Assembly: GCF_018732085.1 (NCBI RefSeq)
Contig: NZ_CP076103.1
Coordinates: 3,658,001-3,722,000 of the forward strand
Length of the DNA stretch: 64,000 bases
Reading direction: 5' to 3'
From: Lysobacter capsici
GTDB taxonomy: Bacteria; Pseudomonadota; Gammaproteobacteria; Xanthomonadales; Xanthomonadaceae
Below the pieces are notes generated by a model, which saw only the letters and a list, made by a program, of their open reading frames with translations, had not been told where the DNA came from and ran no database searches. Both the position numbers and the translations under genes were made by a program. This document shows, piece after piece, positions 1-8,656 of the stretch; the first letter of the stretch is position 1; the number at the start of each line of letters is the position of its first letter.

Positions 1-660
1 CGCGACCAGTCGCTGGAAGAAATCATCCTCACCGACGTGTGCCCGCACACGCTCGGCGTCAACACCACCCGCGAATCGCAGGGCGGTTACACCTCCGGCG
101 TGTTCTCGCCGATCATCCACCGCAACAGCACCGTGCCGGTGAGCCGGGTCGAGCGCTATTACCCGACCCACGACGGCCAGCGCCAGGTCGAGATCCAGAT
201 CTACCAGGGCGAAAGTCCGCGGGTCGAAAACAACGTGCGCCTGGGTGCGATCTCGATCGACCTGCCGTCGCGACGCCGCGACGAGAACGCGATCGACGTG
301 CGCTTCACCTACGACATCAACGGCCTGTTGCAGGTCGAGGCGACCCTGGCCTCGACCGGGCTGCGCCACGAAGTGCTGGTGGAAAAGAACCCCGGCGTGC
401 TCAGCCAGGAGGAAATCCGCGAACGCCTGGCCGCGCTGGCCGCGCTCAAGGTGCATCCGCGCGACCAGCAGGAAAACATCGCCCTGATCGCGCGCGCCGA
501 GCGCCTGTATGAGGAACTGCTGTGGGCGCGCGAGCAGTTGCAGGCCGCGCTGGTGCAGTTCCGCGGCGTGCTCGACCTGCAGGACAACACGGTGATCAGC
601 GAGCACCGCGGCGAATTCGTGCGCTTCCTCGACGCGGTCGAATCCCAGGGCTACACATGA
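1..660 (+). CDS. hscC: Hsp70-family chaperone, HscC-like, C-terminal part (5' end outside window)
   Basis: The frame is open from the first base, so the ATPase domain lies upstream of the window. The visible 219 residues are the Hsp70 substrate-binding region: the stretch TDVCPHTLGVNT near residue 11 is the classic start of the beta-sandwich domain, followed by 'RNSTVPVSR' and a helical lid rich in Glu and Arg. Hsp70s hold unfolded segments in an ATP-driven cycle with J-domain partners. The DVCPHTLG form and the three J-domain genes that overlap its stop codon point to the HscC branch, which in E. coli works with DjlB/DjlC, rather than to DnaK or HscA. The lid is short and lacks a DnaK-like EEVD-type tail. 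Certain as Hsp70, probable as HscC. Confidence 0.85.
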   Translation, partial: RDQSLEEIILTDVCPHTLGVNTTRESQGGYTSGVFSPIIHRNSTVPVSRVERYYPTHDGQRQVEIQIYQGESPRVENNVRLGAISIDLPSRRRDENAIDVRFTYDINGLLQVEATLASTGLRHEVLVEKNPGVLSQEEIRERLAALAALKVHPRDQQENIALIARAERLYEELLWAREQLQAALVQFRGVLDLQDNTVISEHRGEFVRFLDAVESQGYT

Positions 661-1604
661 ACCCGTTCGTCCGACTGGGGGTGTCGGCGGATGCGGACGA
701 AGCGCAGATCAAGCGCGCCTACGCCAAATTGCTGCGGATCACCCGCCCCGACGACGACCCGACGGGTTTCCAGCAATTGAACGACGCCTACCAGCGTTGC
801 CTTGCGCGCGCGCGGCAGCGTGCGCTCGCGACGGCCGAGGTCGGCCTCGATACTCACGATCAACAAGACCGCGACGACGACGGCGATGACGCCGACGCAC
901 AAGGCGGCGATGCCTGGACCGCGGCCGAAGCGTTCGAGTTCGAGCCGATCGCGCCCGAGCCGCGCGTGCAGGCGCCCGACTTCGATCACCAGCCGCGCAT
1001 CGTCGCGCCGCCCGATCCCTCGCCGCGCCCTGTTGCAATCCCGCCGGCGCCCGATCCGTTCACACGACCGGCAGCGGGCGCGGGCGCGCACGCCGCCACG
1101 CATCCCAATCCGCTATTGGCCGACCTGTACGCACTGGCGACGGCGACGGCCGTGCAAGCCGAGCCCGCATTCGATCTGGCCGGGTTTCTCGACGAGCTCA
1201 GCCACGCCGCTCAAACCAAGCCCCCCGAAGCGCTGCAACGCTGGCTGGACCATCACCCGGAGTTATACTCACTGACCCAGCAGCAAGCCGTGGCGCGCGA
1301 GTTGGTCGCCCATCTGAGTTATGCGCCGTCGTTGTACATCGCGCAACTCGACATGGTGCTGCGATTCTTCGGCCTGGACACCGTGGGCGAAGGCGTCCCG
1401 TCGACCCAGATGCGGATCGACGAACTGCGCGCGCGAGCCAAGGCGCGCGGCGGCGATTTTCGCGAGATCAAGTTCCAGCGCGATCCGCGCCCGGGCGAAC
1501 GCGGCGACCACCCCACATCGATTCCCTGGGGAGCCATCGGTTTTTTCCTGGCGATGCTGGTGCTGTCGATCGCCATGACGATGCGGACGGCCTACGGCGG
1601 ATGA
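657..1604 (+). CDS. J-domain membrane protein, DjlB/DjlC-like (first of three)
   Basis: 315 residues. The ATG at 657 overlaps the Hsp70 stop (ATGA), which decides the start. Residues 1-50 form a J-domain-like helical hairpin (NPFVRLGVSADADEAQIKRA, then an RPDDDP loop). The HPD tripeptide that J-proteins use to stimulate Hsp70 is RPD here. An acidic, Pro/Ala-rich linker follows, then a second conserved block (WLDHHPELYSL and the FFGLD region) shared with the next two proteins, and one C-terminal membrane helix around residues 288-308. Inferred role: membrane-tethered co-chaperone dedicated to the adjacent HscC-like Hsp70. The RPD form with the same 'DDP.GFQ.L..AY' context is, as far as I recall, normal for DjlB/DjlC-type proteins. 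Confidence 0.8.
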   Translation: MNPFVRLGVSADADEAQIKRAYAKLLRITRPDDDPTGFQQLNDAYQRCLARARQRALATAEVGLDTHDQQDRDDDGDDADAQGGDAWTAAEAFEFEPIAPEPRVQAPDFDHQPRIVAPPDPSPRPVAIPPAPDPFTRPAAGAGAHAATHPNPLLADLYALATATAVQAEPAFDLAGFLDELSHAAQTKPPEALQRWLDHHPELYSLTQQQAVARELVAHLSYAPSLYIAQLDMVLRFFGLDTVGEGVPSTQMRIDELRARAKARGGDFREIKFQRDPRPGERGDHPTSIPWGAIGFFLAMLVLSIAMTMRTAYGG

Positions 1605-2500
1605 GTCCGTTCGAACGCCTCGGCCTTGCCCTGGACGCGGACGAACGCGAGATCAAGCTCGCCTACGCGCGCGAACTCAAGCGCGTGCGTCCCGACGAAG
1701 ACCCGCAGGGCTTCCAGGCGCTGCACGACGCCTATTCGCAGTGCCTGGCCTGGGCGCGGCGGACGCCGGACCCGGCCGACGACGATGCAGACGACGAAGG
1801 CGCATTGAGCTTCCGCCTGGACGAAGACGAATTCCGGCGCATGCTCGACCGGGTCGTGCAAACCGAATCCGCGCACGAAACCACCCGCGCCACGATCGAA
1901 GTGACCGCGCCCGCGACGCCGTTGCCGATCGATCCCGACCTCGCCGAACCGATGTCGCCGGCGCCGTGGCAGTACCGGCGCACCTCGCCCGCGCCCGGCC
2001 CCGACGCCTGGCCGCAACTCGACACTCCCGCCGCCAACGAAGCGCGCGCCATCGCCTGGCAAGACCGATTCGAATCCGGCGAACTGCTCGAGGAATTGAT
2101 CGGCATCGCTCGCCGCCGCCCGGTGCAGGAGATCGAACGCTGGCTGCATGCGCATCCGGACTTGTACTCGGTCGAACACAAGCAGGCCGTAGCGAACGCG
2201 TTGGTCGAGCACCTGCTGGACGAACCACCGCTGCCGCTGGCGGCGCTGGAAACCCTGCTGCGGTTTTTCGACCTCGACGCCATCCACCCCGGATTCCCGC
2301 GCCGGCACGAAGACGTCGCCGTGCTGCGCAACCAGTCGCTGCATCACGGCGTGGTCGTCGCCGAACTGCGCGGCGAACACCGCAGCCCGGCCGCGCATCG
2401 GCGTTATCGCAGCCGTGAAGTGCGCTGGTTCTGGTTCTGGATCGCGGCGATGTTCGCCATCGCCATCGTGCGCGTGTTCAGCGCGATGCGTTCGCCATGA
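1601..2500 (+). CDS. J-domain membrane protein, DjlB/DjlC-like (second of three)
   Basis: 299 residues, starting inside the stop codon of the preceding gene (ATGA overlap at 1601). The N-terminus (SPFERLGLALDADEREIKLA, RPDEDP, GFQALHDAYSQC) is a J-like domain with RPD in place of HPD. An acidic spacer follows, then the shared block 'RWLHAHPDLYSVEHKQAV' and a 'LLRFFDLD' motif, and a Trp-rich single membrane helix near residues 272-292 (RWFWFWIAAMFAIAIV). It is clearly paralogous to its two neighbours. Expected to be a membrane-anchored partner of the HscC-like Hsp70; the substrates are unknown. Confidence 0.8.
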   Translation: MSPFERLGLALDADEREIKLAYARELKRVRPDEDPQGFQALHDAYSQCLAWARRTPDPADDDADDEGALSFRLDEDEFRRMLDRVVQTESAHETTRATIEVTAPATPLPIDPDLAEPMSPAPWQYRRTSPAPGPDAWPQLDTPAANEARAIAWQDRFESGELLEELIGIARRRPVQEIERWLHAHPDLYSVEHKQAVANALVEHLLDEPPLPLAALETLLRFFDLDAIHPGFPRRHEDVAVLRNQSLHHGVVVAELRGEHRSPAAHRRYRSREVRWFWFWIAAMFAIAIVRVFSAMRSP

Positions 2501-4023
2501 ATCCGTTCGAGCATCTGGGCATCGAGCCGGGCGCGGACGAACGCGAGATCAAGCGCGCCTATGCGCGCCGGCTCAGGCAGGTGCGTCCCGACGACGATCC
2601 GGCCGGTTTCCAGGCCCTGCACGAGGCGTACCAGGCTTGCCTGGGCTATGCGCAGCATCTGCGCTGGCAGGCGATGCAAGACGCGCAGGTCGAATCCGAC
2701 GATCCCGCGCCCGCGAGCCAGGCAAGCGAACATGGCGATACCGCAGCCGATGCCGGCGTCGCCGCGCAAGCGCAGGCGCATGGCGATCGATCGCGCGAAA
2801 CACGCACCGACGACGAGCCCGATCGCGAGGCCGACCGCAAGCCCGACGATACGCTCGACGAGCCCGACGAGCTCGCACCGTCGCTGCGCGAATTCGACTT
2901 CAACGCGTTCATGAGCGAACTGCTGCAACGCGCCGCCTATCAACCCAGCGCCGGCCTGGCGCGCTGGCTGCGCGAATCCGAACCGCTGTACTCGCTGGAC
3001 CTCAAGCTCGCCCTGCGCGCGCCGGTCTCGCAGGTGCTGGCGCAGATCGAACGGCCGCTGCCGGTCGAAGCCACCGCGGTGATCTTCGAATTCTTCTCGC
3101 TCGACGTGGTCGGCGAGCACGACGCCTGGCTGCACGAGCACGCGGCGCAGGCGCGCGGGCGCGCCGAGTCCAACCAGCGCTTCCAGTACACCCTTGAGGC
3201 ATTGCAATCGCACCGGGTCAAGCCGGTCGACCGGCTGCTGACCCGCGAACTGGCGCGGCCGCGACACTGGCCGCGGCGTGTGTTCATCGCCCTGGTGCCG
3301 TTGCTGCCGATGCGGCTGATCGGCGCGCTCAAGGCGCTGCAAGGGATCGATGCGCAGCAGGCGGCGCTGCAACTCAATGGCGAAAGCGTGAGCTTCTGGC
3401 AGCGCGCGACCGATCCGCTCCGGCTGTCGCCGCCACGCGTGGCGATCGCATCGATGCGGATCGTCGTGTATTACCTCGCCCTGATCGGCCTGATGAATCT
3501 GCTGATCGCAGATCTGGCGCCTTCGCCCGTGCGCGATCTCAGCGTCGCCTTCGCGATCTGGGCCGGCTGGGCCTGCGCGCAGGCGGCGAGCCTGCGCTGG
3601 TGGCCCACCGTCCTGGTCGAGCGCCTGGATCGTCGCACCGTGTTCTCGACGGTGGCCTTGATCGGCGCCGCCGTGCTCGCCCCCATCGATCCTTTCGTCG
3701 CCAGCGGGCTCGGCCTGGTGATCGCGCTGATGGCCGGCTCCGAACGCAGCCCGACCCACGGCAGTCTCGCCCAATACGCCACTTACGCAATGTGCGCGGC
3801 GCTGGGCACCGTGCTGCTGCTGACAACCGGCTCGTGGCGCCTGACCATCCCGTACGCGCTGATCGGCACCGGCGCGCTGCACATCATCCATTCGGTGGCT
3901 TATGCGTGGTACCGCGGCATCAGCGTGCCGCAGGCGCGCACCCAGGCCGGCTGGTACTGGTACCTCGTCGGTGCGTCGGGCATGGCGATCGCGGTGGGGT
4001 TGTACAAGATGGCGAACGGTTAG
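2497..4023 (+). CDS. J-domain polytopic membrane protein (third of three)
   Basis: 508 residues with an ATGA overlap to the previous gene. Residues 1-50 are again J-like (NPFEHLGIEPGADEREIKRA, RPDDDP). A long acidic linker (about 65-130) precedes the shared 'RWLRESEPLYSLDLKLAL' block. Unlike its shorter paralogues, the C-terminal half carries about six hydrophobic segments (from VYYLALIGLMNLLIADLA through YWYLVGASGMAIAVGLY), so this member is a polytopic inner-membrane protein. The four genes from the Hsp70 onward overlap and are very likely one transcript. This suggests a chaperone system acting at the membrane; the membrane domain resembles no transporter I recognise. Confidence 0.75.
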   Translation: MNPFEHLGIEPGADEREIKRAYARRLRQVRPDDDPAGFQALHEAYQACLGYAQHLRWQAMQDAQVESDDPAPASQASEHGDTAADAGVAAQAQAHGDRSRETRTDDEPDREADRKPDDTLDEPDELAPSLREFDFNAFMSELLQRAAYQPSAGLARWLRESEPLYSLDLKLALRAPVSQVLAQIERPLPVEATAVIFEFFSLDVVGEHDAWLHEHAAQARGRAESNQRFQYTLEALQSHRVKPVDRLLTRELARPRHWPRRVFIALVPLLPMRLIGALKALQGIDAQQAALQLNGESVSFWQRATDPLRLSPPRVAIASMRIVVYYLALIGLMNLLIADLAPSPVRDLSVAFAIWAGWACAQAASLRWWPTVLVERLDRRTVFSTVALIGAAVLAPIDPFVASGLGLVIALMAGSERSPTHGSLAQYATYAMCAALGTVLLLTTGSWRLTIPYALIGTGALHIIHSVAYAWYRGISVPQARTQAGWYWYLVGASGMAIAVGLYKMANG

Positions 4024-4237
4024 CGCCGCATCGCGCGCCGTGCATCGCAACCCAGCTCGCTCCGCGAAGCCGGTTCGATCAGCCAGCCCGTTCATCGTCC
4101 TGAAAAATTTCTGAATTATTTTCGCCATGGGGCAAGCCGTTGCAATTGGCTGAACACGCGTCATTGCGGGTGCTTTCGCATTCGCGCCGTTGCCTGCGAA
4201 AACTGAATCGGAGTCGCCTTTTTCCGCAACTCAGAAT

Positions 4238-4253
4238 GGTGAGATTCATCACA
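4238..4253 (+). promoter_or_regulatory. Putative Clp/CRP binding site upstream of the bactofilin gene
   Basis: GGTGAGATTCATCACA matches the CRP-family consensus TGTGA-N6-TCACA at 9 of 10 positions, with a perfect GTGA/TCAC palindrome. It lies about 85 bases before the bactofilin ATG in an otherwise plain 310-base gap (4024-4335), a usual distance for activation. In xanthomonads this sequence would be read by Clp, the c-di-GMP-responsive CRP homologue. Assignment is by motif only. Confidence 0.6.
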
Positions 4254-4335
4254 GTGGGCGCTTCGTATCAGCGTGTTAGGCTCCAAAGTTCACGCGTGTC
4301 ATCACCTGATCCCCCGACCCGAGGAACACCGCGTC

Positions 4336-4956
4336 ATGGCCATCTTCAACCAGCCCGCTCCACCCAAGCGCGACAATCCGGTTCCGCCGCCGCAGCCTGA
4401 AACCGCGCTCAAGCGCGAACCCGACACGCTCAACGAATTCTCGTTCGGCCAGCCCGCCGCGCCGGCGCCGGCCGCCGCCGCGCCCGCACCGACGCCCTCG
4501 CCTGCGCCCGCACCGCGCCAGGCCGAGCAGCCGGTGATCAAGGAGTCGCTGATCGCCTCCGACCTGACCATCGAAGGCAAGATCCACGGCTCCGGCCACA
4601 TCCGCATCGCCGGCCGTTTCAAGGGCGACGTGCAGGTCGACGGCGATCTCACCGTCGAACTAGGCGCCAAGCTCAACGGCGGCGTGCGCGCGCGCAAGGT
4701 CGTGATCGCGGGCGAGCTGGAGGGCAACATCGAAGCGGCGCAGCGGGTCGAACTGCTCGAAAGCGGGGTGATGATCGGCGACGTCAAGGCCGGCGTGGTC
4801 ACCGTCGCGGCCGGCGCGCGGGTGCGCGGCCAGGTCGAGTTCGGTTGGGAAGACAGCGGCAAGGCGGTCGCGCGCAACGACGGCGGCAAGTCCGACAAGT
4901 CCGCCGACAAGGGCGACAAGAACGCCGCCAAGACGGAGACCAGCGCCGACTCATGA
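4336..4956 (+). CDS. Bactofilin (polymer-forming cytoskeletal protein, DUF583)
   Basis: 206 residues starting at the ATG at 4336, ten bases after a GAGGA ribosome site; an upstream in-frame ATG at 4273 lacks one. The N-terminal third is Pro/Ala-rich and disordered. The core (about 68-170) has the repeating beta-helix pattern of bactofilins: 'SLIASDLTIEGKIHGSGHI' followed by ladder turns 'GRFKGDVQVDGDLTVELGAK' and 'GELEGNIEAAQRVELL'. The tail is a Lys/Asp/Ser-rich low-complexity stretch. Bactofilins polymerise without nucleotide and scaffold cell-wall or polar machinery under the membrane. The stop overlaps the next start, so the zinc-ribbon protein is co-translated. Confidence 0.93.
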   Translation: MAIFNQPAPPKRDNPVPPPQPETALKREPDTLNEFSFGQPAAPAPAAAAPAPTPSPAPAPRQAEQPVIKESLIASDLTIEGKIHGSGHIRIAGRFKGDVQVDGDLTVELGAKLNGGVRARKVVIAGELEGNIEAAQRVELLESGVMIGDVKAGVVTVAAGARVRGQVEFGWEDSGKAVARNDGGKSDKSADKGDKNAAKTETSADS

Positions 4957-5327
4957 GCGCCGTTCGCCAGGGCATGCCCGGGGCGACGCGCATTTGTCCG
5001 CATTGCAAGGCGACGATCCTGGAAACAGCGAGCGTCTGTCCGGCCTGCCGGCACCATCTGCGTTTCGATTCCGATGCGAACGCGCGCGCAGCGGCGAGAT
5101 TCTCGCCGCTGCACGTGGAGGGCACGATTCGCCATCCGCCCAGCGATGGCGCCTGGGAATATTCGATGGTGCTGTCGATCAAGAACGAACGCGGCGAGGA
5201 AATCACCCGCCAGGTGGTCGGCGTCGGGGCCTTGTTCCCCGGCGACGAACGCACCTTCACCCTCTCGGTCGAAGCATTCGAAGCGGTCGGCTACAAGGCT
5301 GCGAACAAAGGACGGCTGCGTCGCTGA
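4953..5327 (+). CDS. Zinc-ribbon domain protein, co-translated with bactofilin
   Basis: 124 residues; the ATG at 4953 overlaps the bactofilin stop (ATGA). An N-terminal CPHC...CPAC pair (residues about 13-30: ICPHCKATILETASVCPACR) forms a four-cysteine zinc ribbon. The rest looks like a beta-sandwich (MVLSIKNERGEEITRQVVGV ... TFTLSVEAFEAVGYK). No membrane segment or signal peptide. Because it is translationally coupled to a bactofilin it may assist the same structure, but that is inference; I do not recognise a named family. Confidence 0.75.
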   Translation: MSAVRQGMPGATRICPHCKATILETASVCPACRHHLRFDSDANARAAARFSPLHVEGTIRHPPSDGAWEYSMVLSIKNERGEEITRQVVGVGALFPGDERTFTLSVEAFEAVGYKAANKGRLRR

Positions 5328-5365
5328 AGCCCCGCCACGCCGCACCCCAGGAAAGGACACCCTCG

Positions 5366-5905
5366 ATGTCGGAACCCGCTTCGCTGTACGCGCGATTCAC
5401 GCTCAGTCATGAGCAGTACGAAGCCTTCATGAATTCCACGCCGGCGCGTCCGGCGTCGTTCGACGATTGGCAGGTGTGGTTCGATGACCGGTCGATGGCC
5501 GGCGACGGCCGGGTCAGCGCGGACATGCTGGCCGACCTCGACGCGGCCACCGTGGCCGACGTGATCAAGGCCTGGCGCGAAGACCCGTGGACCGGCACCC
5601 CGCCGGTCGAGTACGACGAACTGCGCCGCACCTTACGCATCGCGATGCTGCAGGCTTCGGAGAACTACATCGAGATGCTGCGCCTGCTCACGCCGCTGCG
5701 CGGCGCGGCCGCGTTCAACGATGCGGCCGCCGACGATTTCGTGCTGATCTTCGATTATCTGTGGGGCGACAGTCAGATCAGCGCCTACCTGCTGCTCGAC
5801 CAGGGCCGCAGCCGCTTCAGCGAGCCGTGTCCGGCGCAGCATATGCACGAAGCGCGGGGGTATCTCGAGGAAGCGTTGAATTACATGCAAAGCCGGGGCG
5901 GTTGA
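5366..5905 (+). CDS. Hypothetical cytosolic protein
   Basis: 179 residues from the ATG at 5366, preceded by an AGGAAAGGA ribosome site ten bases upstream. Soluble, acidic, largely helical by appearance; begins MSEPASLYARFTLSHEQYEA and contains 'FDDWQVWFDDRSM' and 'EYDELRRTLRIAMLQASENY'. No signal peptide, cysteine motif or recognisable catalytic signature. It lies 38 bases after the zinc-ribbon gene in the same direction and may be the last gene of that transcript. The pattern recalls immunity-type or plasmid-maintenance hypotheticals, but I cannot name a family. Confidence 0.65.
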   Translation: MSEPASLYARFTLSHEQYEAFMNSTPARPASFDDWQVWFDDRSMAGDGRVSADMLADLDAATVADVIKAWREDPWTGTPPVEYDELRRTLRIAMLQASENYIEMLRLLTPLRGAAAFNDAAADDFVLIFDYLWGDSQISAYLLLDQGRSRFSEPCPAQHMHEARGYLEEALNYMQSRGG

Positions 5906-5959
5906 AGTACGCGCTAGCCGCGCCTAGGACATCGTGCCTGCGACGCGAACCCTTGCATG

Positions 5960-6440
5960 ACGGTCGCGGCTTGCGACGCTCCTACAGTGCAGTACGCGCC
6001 CTGCGCGGCGAACTTGTGGTCTGACCACCACACCGGTCAGCACTTTCATGGCCTACCTGTAGGAGCGGCGTGAGCCGCGATCGCGACATCGCACCTACGA
6101 CGCAAGCTCACCCATGACGGTCGCGGCTCACGCCGCTCCTACAATGCGATACGCGACGTACGCGACGATCTTGCGAGCCCGGCACCGGCGCCTTCATGGC
6201 CTACCTGTAGGAGCGGCGTGAGCCGCGATCGCGACATCGCGCATACGACGCAAACCCAGACATGACGGTCGCGGCTTGCGCCGCTCCTACAGTGCGATAC
6301 GCGACATACGCGACGATCTTGCGAGCCCGGCGCCGGCACCTTCATGGCCTACCTGTAGGAGCGGCGCAAGCCGCGACCGCGACATCGCACCTACGACGCA
6401 AGCTCACCCATGACGGCCGCGGCTCGCGCCGCTCCTACCG
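5960..6440. repeat. Array of paired GTAG-type REP hairpins, 148-bp period
   Basis: Three units begin with TGTAGGAGCGGCG at 6058, 6206 and 6354, exactly 148 bases apart. Each ends about 85 bases later with the inverted partner (...GCCGCTCCTACA, ending near 6143, 6291 and 6439). A fourth right-hand half ends near 5985. Each half is a REP: a GTAG head and a GCGGC-GTGA-GCCGC stem-loop, so each unit is a convergent pair (BIME-like). Spacers between the pairs are also conserved ('GCGACGATCTTGCGAGCCCGG'). GTAG-headed REPs are the type moved by RAYT transposases; none is encoded here. The array fills the gap 5906-6506, between the ends of convergent genes, and nothing else is seen there. Confidence 0.88.
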
Positions 6441-6506
6441 TGCAATGCGCGATGTGCGCGGCGAACTCGCGGCGAACTCAGTGCCTTGTCGTAACCAGAT
6501 TCGGTC

Positions 6507-6749
6507 TCAATCCGACGGTCCACAGTTGTCGCAACCGCCACAATTCGGCCCGCCCGCGCGCGGCGCCGGCGCGATGCGCTTGCCCAGTTCGCGCATCCAC
6601 CGCGGCCGGCCGTCGCGCACCAGCGGCAAGGCGCAAGCGATGCGCAGCCGGCGTACGCCACTGGGAAACTGCTTGCGCGCAACCACGACCGCGCTGACCA
6701 GCACCGCGATCGCGATCACCACGTACTGCGCGATCAGGCCGGCGTCCAT
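6507..6749 (-). CDS. FeoB-associated small Cys-rich membrane protein
   Basis: 80 residues. The ATG at 6749 sits five bases after the feoB stop; longer in-frame starts would run into feoB. One N-terminal membrane helix (residues 3-22, GLIAQYVVIAIAVLVSAVVV), a basic middle and a C-terminal metal-binding-looking tail NCGGCDNCG. This architecture matches the FeoB-associated Cys-rich membrane proteins (DUF6587-like in xanthomonads) that end many feo operons and may stand in for FeoC. Role in ferrous iron uptake is inferred from position and the CxxCxxC cluster. Confidence 0.8.
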   Translation of the reverse strand: MDAGLIAQYVVIAIAVLVSAVVVARKQFPSGVRRLRIACALPLVRDGRPRWMRELGKRIAPAPRAGGPNCGGCDNCGPSD

Positions 6750-6754
6750 GGCGA

Positions 6755-8656
6755 TCAGCCCGCGCCCAACGCGACGGCGACTTGATAGGTCAGCAGCGAG
6801 GCCAGGTAAGCCAGCGCGAACAGATAACCGGCGCTGATCCCGACCTGCTTCCACGAATTGGTTTCGCGGCGGATCGTGGCCAGGGTCGAGATGCATTGCG
6901 GCGCATAGATGAACCACACCAGCAGCGACAGCGCGGTCGCCAGCGACCAGCCGTCGGTGATGATCGGGGTCAGCGCCTGCGCGGCGGCATCGTCGTCGGC
7001 CGCCGACAGCGCATACACCGTCGCCAGCGAGGCCACCGCGACTTCGCGCGCGGCCAGTCCGGGGATCAGCGCGATGCAGATCTGCCAGTTGAAACCGATC
7101 GGCGCGAACACCGTGGTCATCGCATGGCCGATGCGGCCGGCGAAACTGTAGTCGATCGCCGGCAGGCTCGCGCCTTCAGGCGCGCCCGGGAACGACAGCA
7201 GGAACCACAGCAGCACGGTCAACGCGAGGATGATGCCGCCGACCCGGCGCAGGAAGATCCACGCGCGTTCCCACAGGCCGATCAGCAGATCGCGCGGATG
7301 CGGAATGCGGTACGAAGGCAGCTCCAGCAGCAAGGCGTGCTCGCTCTTGTCGCGTCGCCACTTCTTCATCACCCACGACACCATCAGCGCGCTGAGGATG
7401 CCGGCCATGTACAGCGCGAACAGCACCAGCCCCTGCAGGTTCAACAGGCTCCATACCTTTTGCTGCGGAATGAACGCGCCGATCAGCAGCGCATACACCG
7501 GCAGGCGCGCCGAACAGGTCATCAGCGGCGCGACCATGATCGTGGCCAGGCGATCGCGCGGGTCCTGGATCGAACGGGTGGCCATGATCCCGGGAATCGC
7601 GCAGGCGAAACTCGACAGCAGCGGAATGAACGAGCGGCCGGACAGGCCGGCGCCGGCCATCATCCGGTCGAGCAGGAACGCCGCACGCGGCAGATAACCC
7701 GATTCCTCCAGCGCCAGGATGAAGGCGAACAGGATCAGGATCTGCGGCAGGAACACCACCACCCCGCCGAGGCCGGCGATGATGCCGTCGACCAGCAGGC
7801 TGCGCAGCGGCCCGTCGGGCATGTTGGCGCCGACCCAGCCGCCGAACCACGCGGTGATCGCCTCGATCCCGTCCATCAGCGGCGTCGCCCAGGCATAGAC
7901 CGCCTGGAAGATCAGGAACATCACCAGCGCCAGCGACATCAGGCCCAGCACCGGATGCAGCAGCCAGCGATCGAGCGCGTCGTCGATCTTGGCCGTGCGC
8001 GTGGGCATGGTGACGGTGAGTTCGAGCAGGCGCCGGGTTTCGGCGTGCAGGTCGGCGCCTTCGCGCAGTTGCACCGTCGGTTCGTGCGGTTCGCGCGGCG
8101 CGATCGCGATGCGGTCGAGCATCGCGACCAGCGCCTGCGCGCCGTTGCGCTTGACCGCGACGGTCGCCACCACCGGCACGCCGAGTTCGCGCTCCAGCGC
8201 GACCAGGTCGATGTCGATGCCGCGACGCTTGGCCGCGTCCATCATGTTGACCGCGATCACCATCGGCCGGCCGAGTTCGCGCAATTCCAGAGCGAAGCGC
8301 AGATGCAGGCGCAGGTTGGTCGCATCGACCACGCACAGCAGCACATCGGGCGCGCGTTCGCCCGGATAGAAGCCGCGCAGCACGTCGCGGGTCACCGCTT
8401 CGTCTAGGCTCGCCGCGCTCAGGCTGTAGGCGCCGGGCAAGTCCAGCACCGCGTAGCTGCGTCCCGACGGCGCGTGCAGCCGGCCTTCCTTGCGCTCGAC
8501 GGTGACGCCGGCGTAGTTGGCGACCTTCTGCCGGCTGCCGGTCAGCAGATTGAACAAGGCGGTCTTGCCGCAGTTCGGATTGCCGACCAGGGCCACGCGC
8601 ATGGGCTGCGCGGCGGTGTTCGACGGGCTGGCGACAGCGGGGGCGGCGGCGCTCAT
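6755..8656 (-). CDS. feoB: Ferrous iron transporter B
   Basis: 633 residues. The N-terminal G domain is complete: G1 GNPNCGKT (25-32), G3 DLPG (72-75) and G4 NMMD (137-140), followed by a short helical bundle. The membrane part has two Gate/nucleoside-recognition repeats (GGVVVFLPQILILFAFILAL, then FIPLLSSFACAIPGIMATRS) and about eight to ten helices. Shorter than the 773-residue E. coli protein but complete at both ends. It imports Fe2+ across the inner membrane under anaerobic or acidic conditions. The ATG overlaps the feoA stop (ATGA), so FeoA and FeoB are made together under the Fur site at 8932-8950. Confidence 0.97.
   Translation of the reverse strand: MSAAAPAVASPSNTAAQPMRVALVGNPNCGKTALFNLLTGSRQKVANYAGVTVERKEGRLHAPSGRSYAVLDLPGAYSLSAASLDEAVTRDVLRGFYPGERAPDVLLCVVDATNLRLHLRFALELRELGRPMVIAVNMMDAAKRRGIDIDLVALERELGVPVVATVAVKRNGAQALVAMLDRIAIAPREPHEPTVQLREGADLHAETRRLLELTVTMPTRTAKIDDALDRWLLHPVLGLMSLALVMFLIFQAVYAWATPLMDGIEAITAWFGGWVGANMPDGPLRSLLVDGIIAGLGGVVVFLPQILILFAFILALEESGYLPRAAFLLDRMMAGAGLSGRSFIPLLSSFACAIPGIMATRSIQDPRDRLATIMVAPLMTCSARLPVYALLIGAFIPQQKVWSLLNLQGLVLFALYMAGILSALMVSWVMKKWRRDKSEHALLLELPSYRIPHPRDLLIGLWERAWIFLRRVGGIILALTVLLWFLLSFPGAPEGASLPAIDYSFAGRIGHAMTTVFAPIGFNWQICIALIPGLAAREVAVASLATVYALSAADDDAAAQALTPIITDGWSLATALSLLVWFIYAPQCISTLATIRRETNSWKQVGISAGYLFALAYLASLLTYQVAVALGAG

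Noticed and set aside
5960..6440. CRISPR or phage attachment array
   Set aside because: The 148-base units are convergent REP hairpin pairs with conserved spacers; no cas or integrase genes are nearby.
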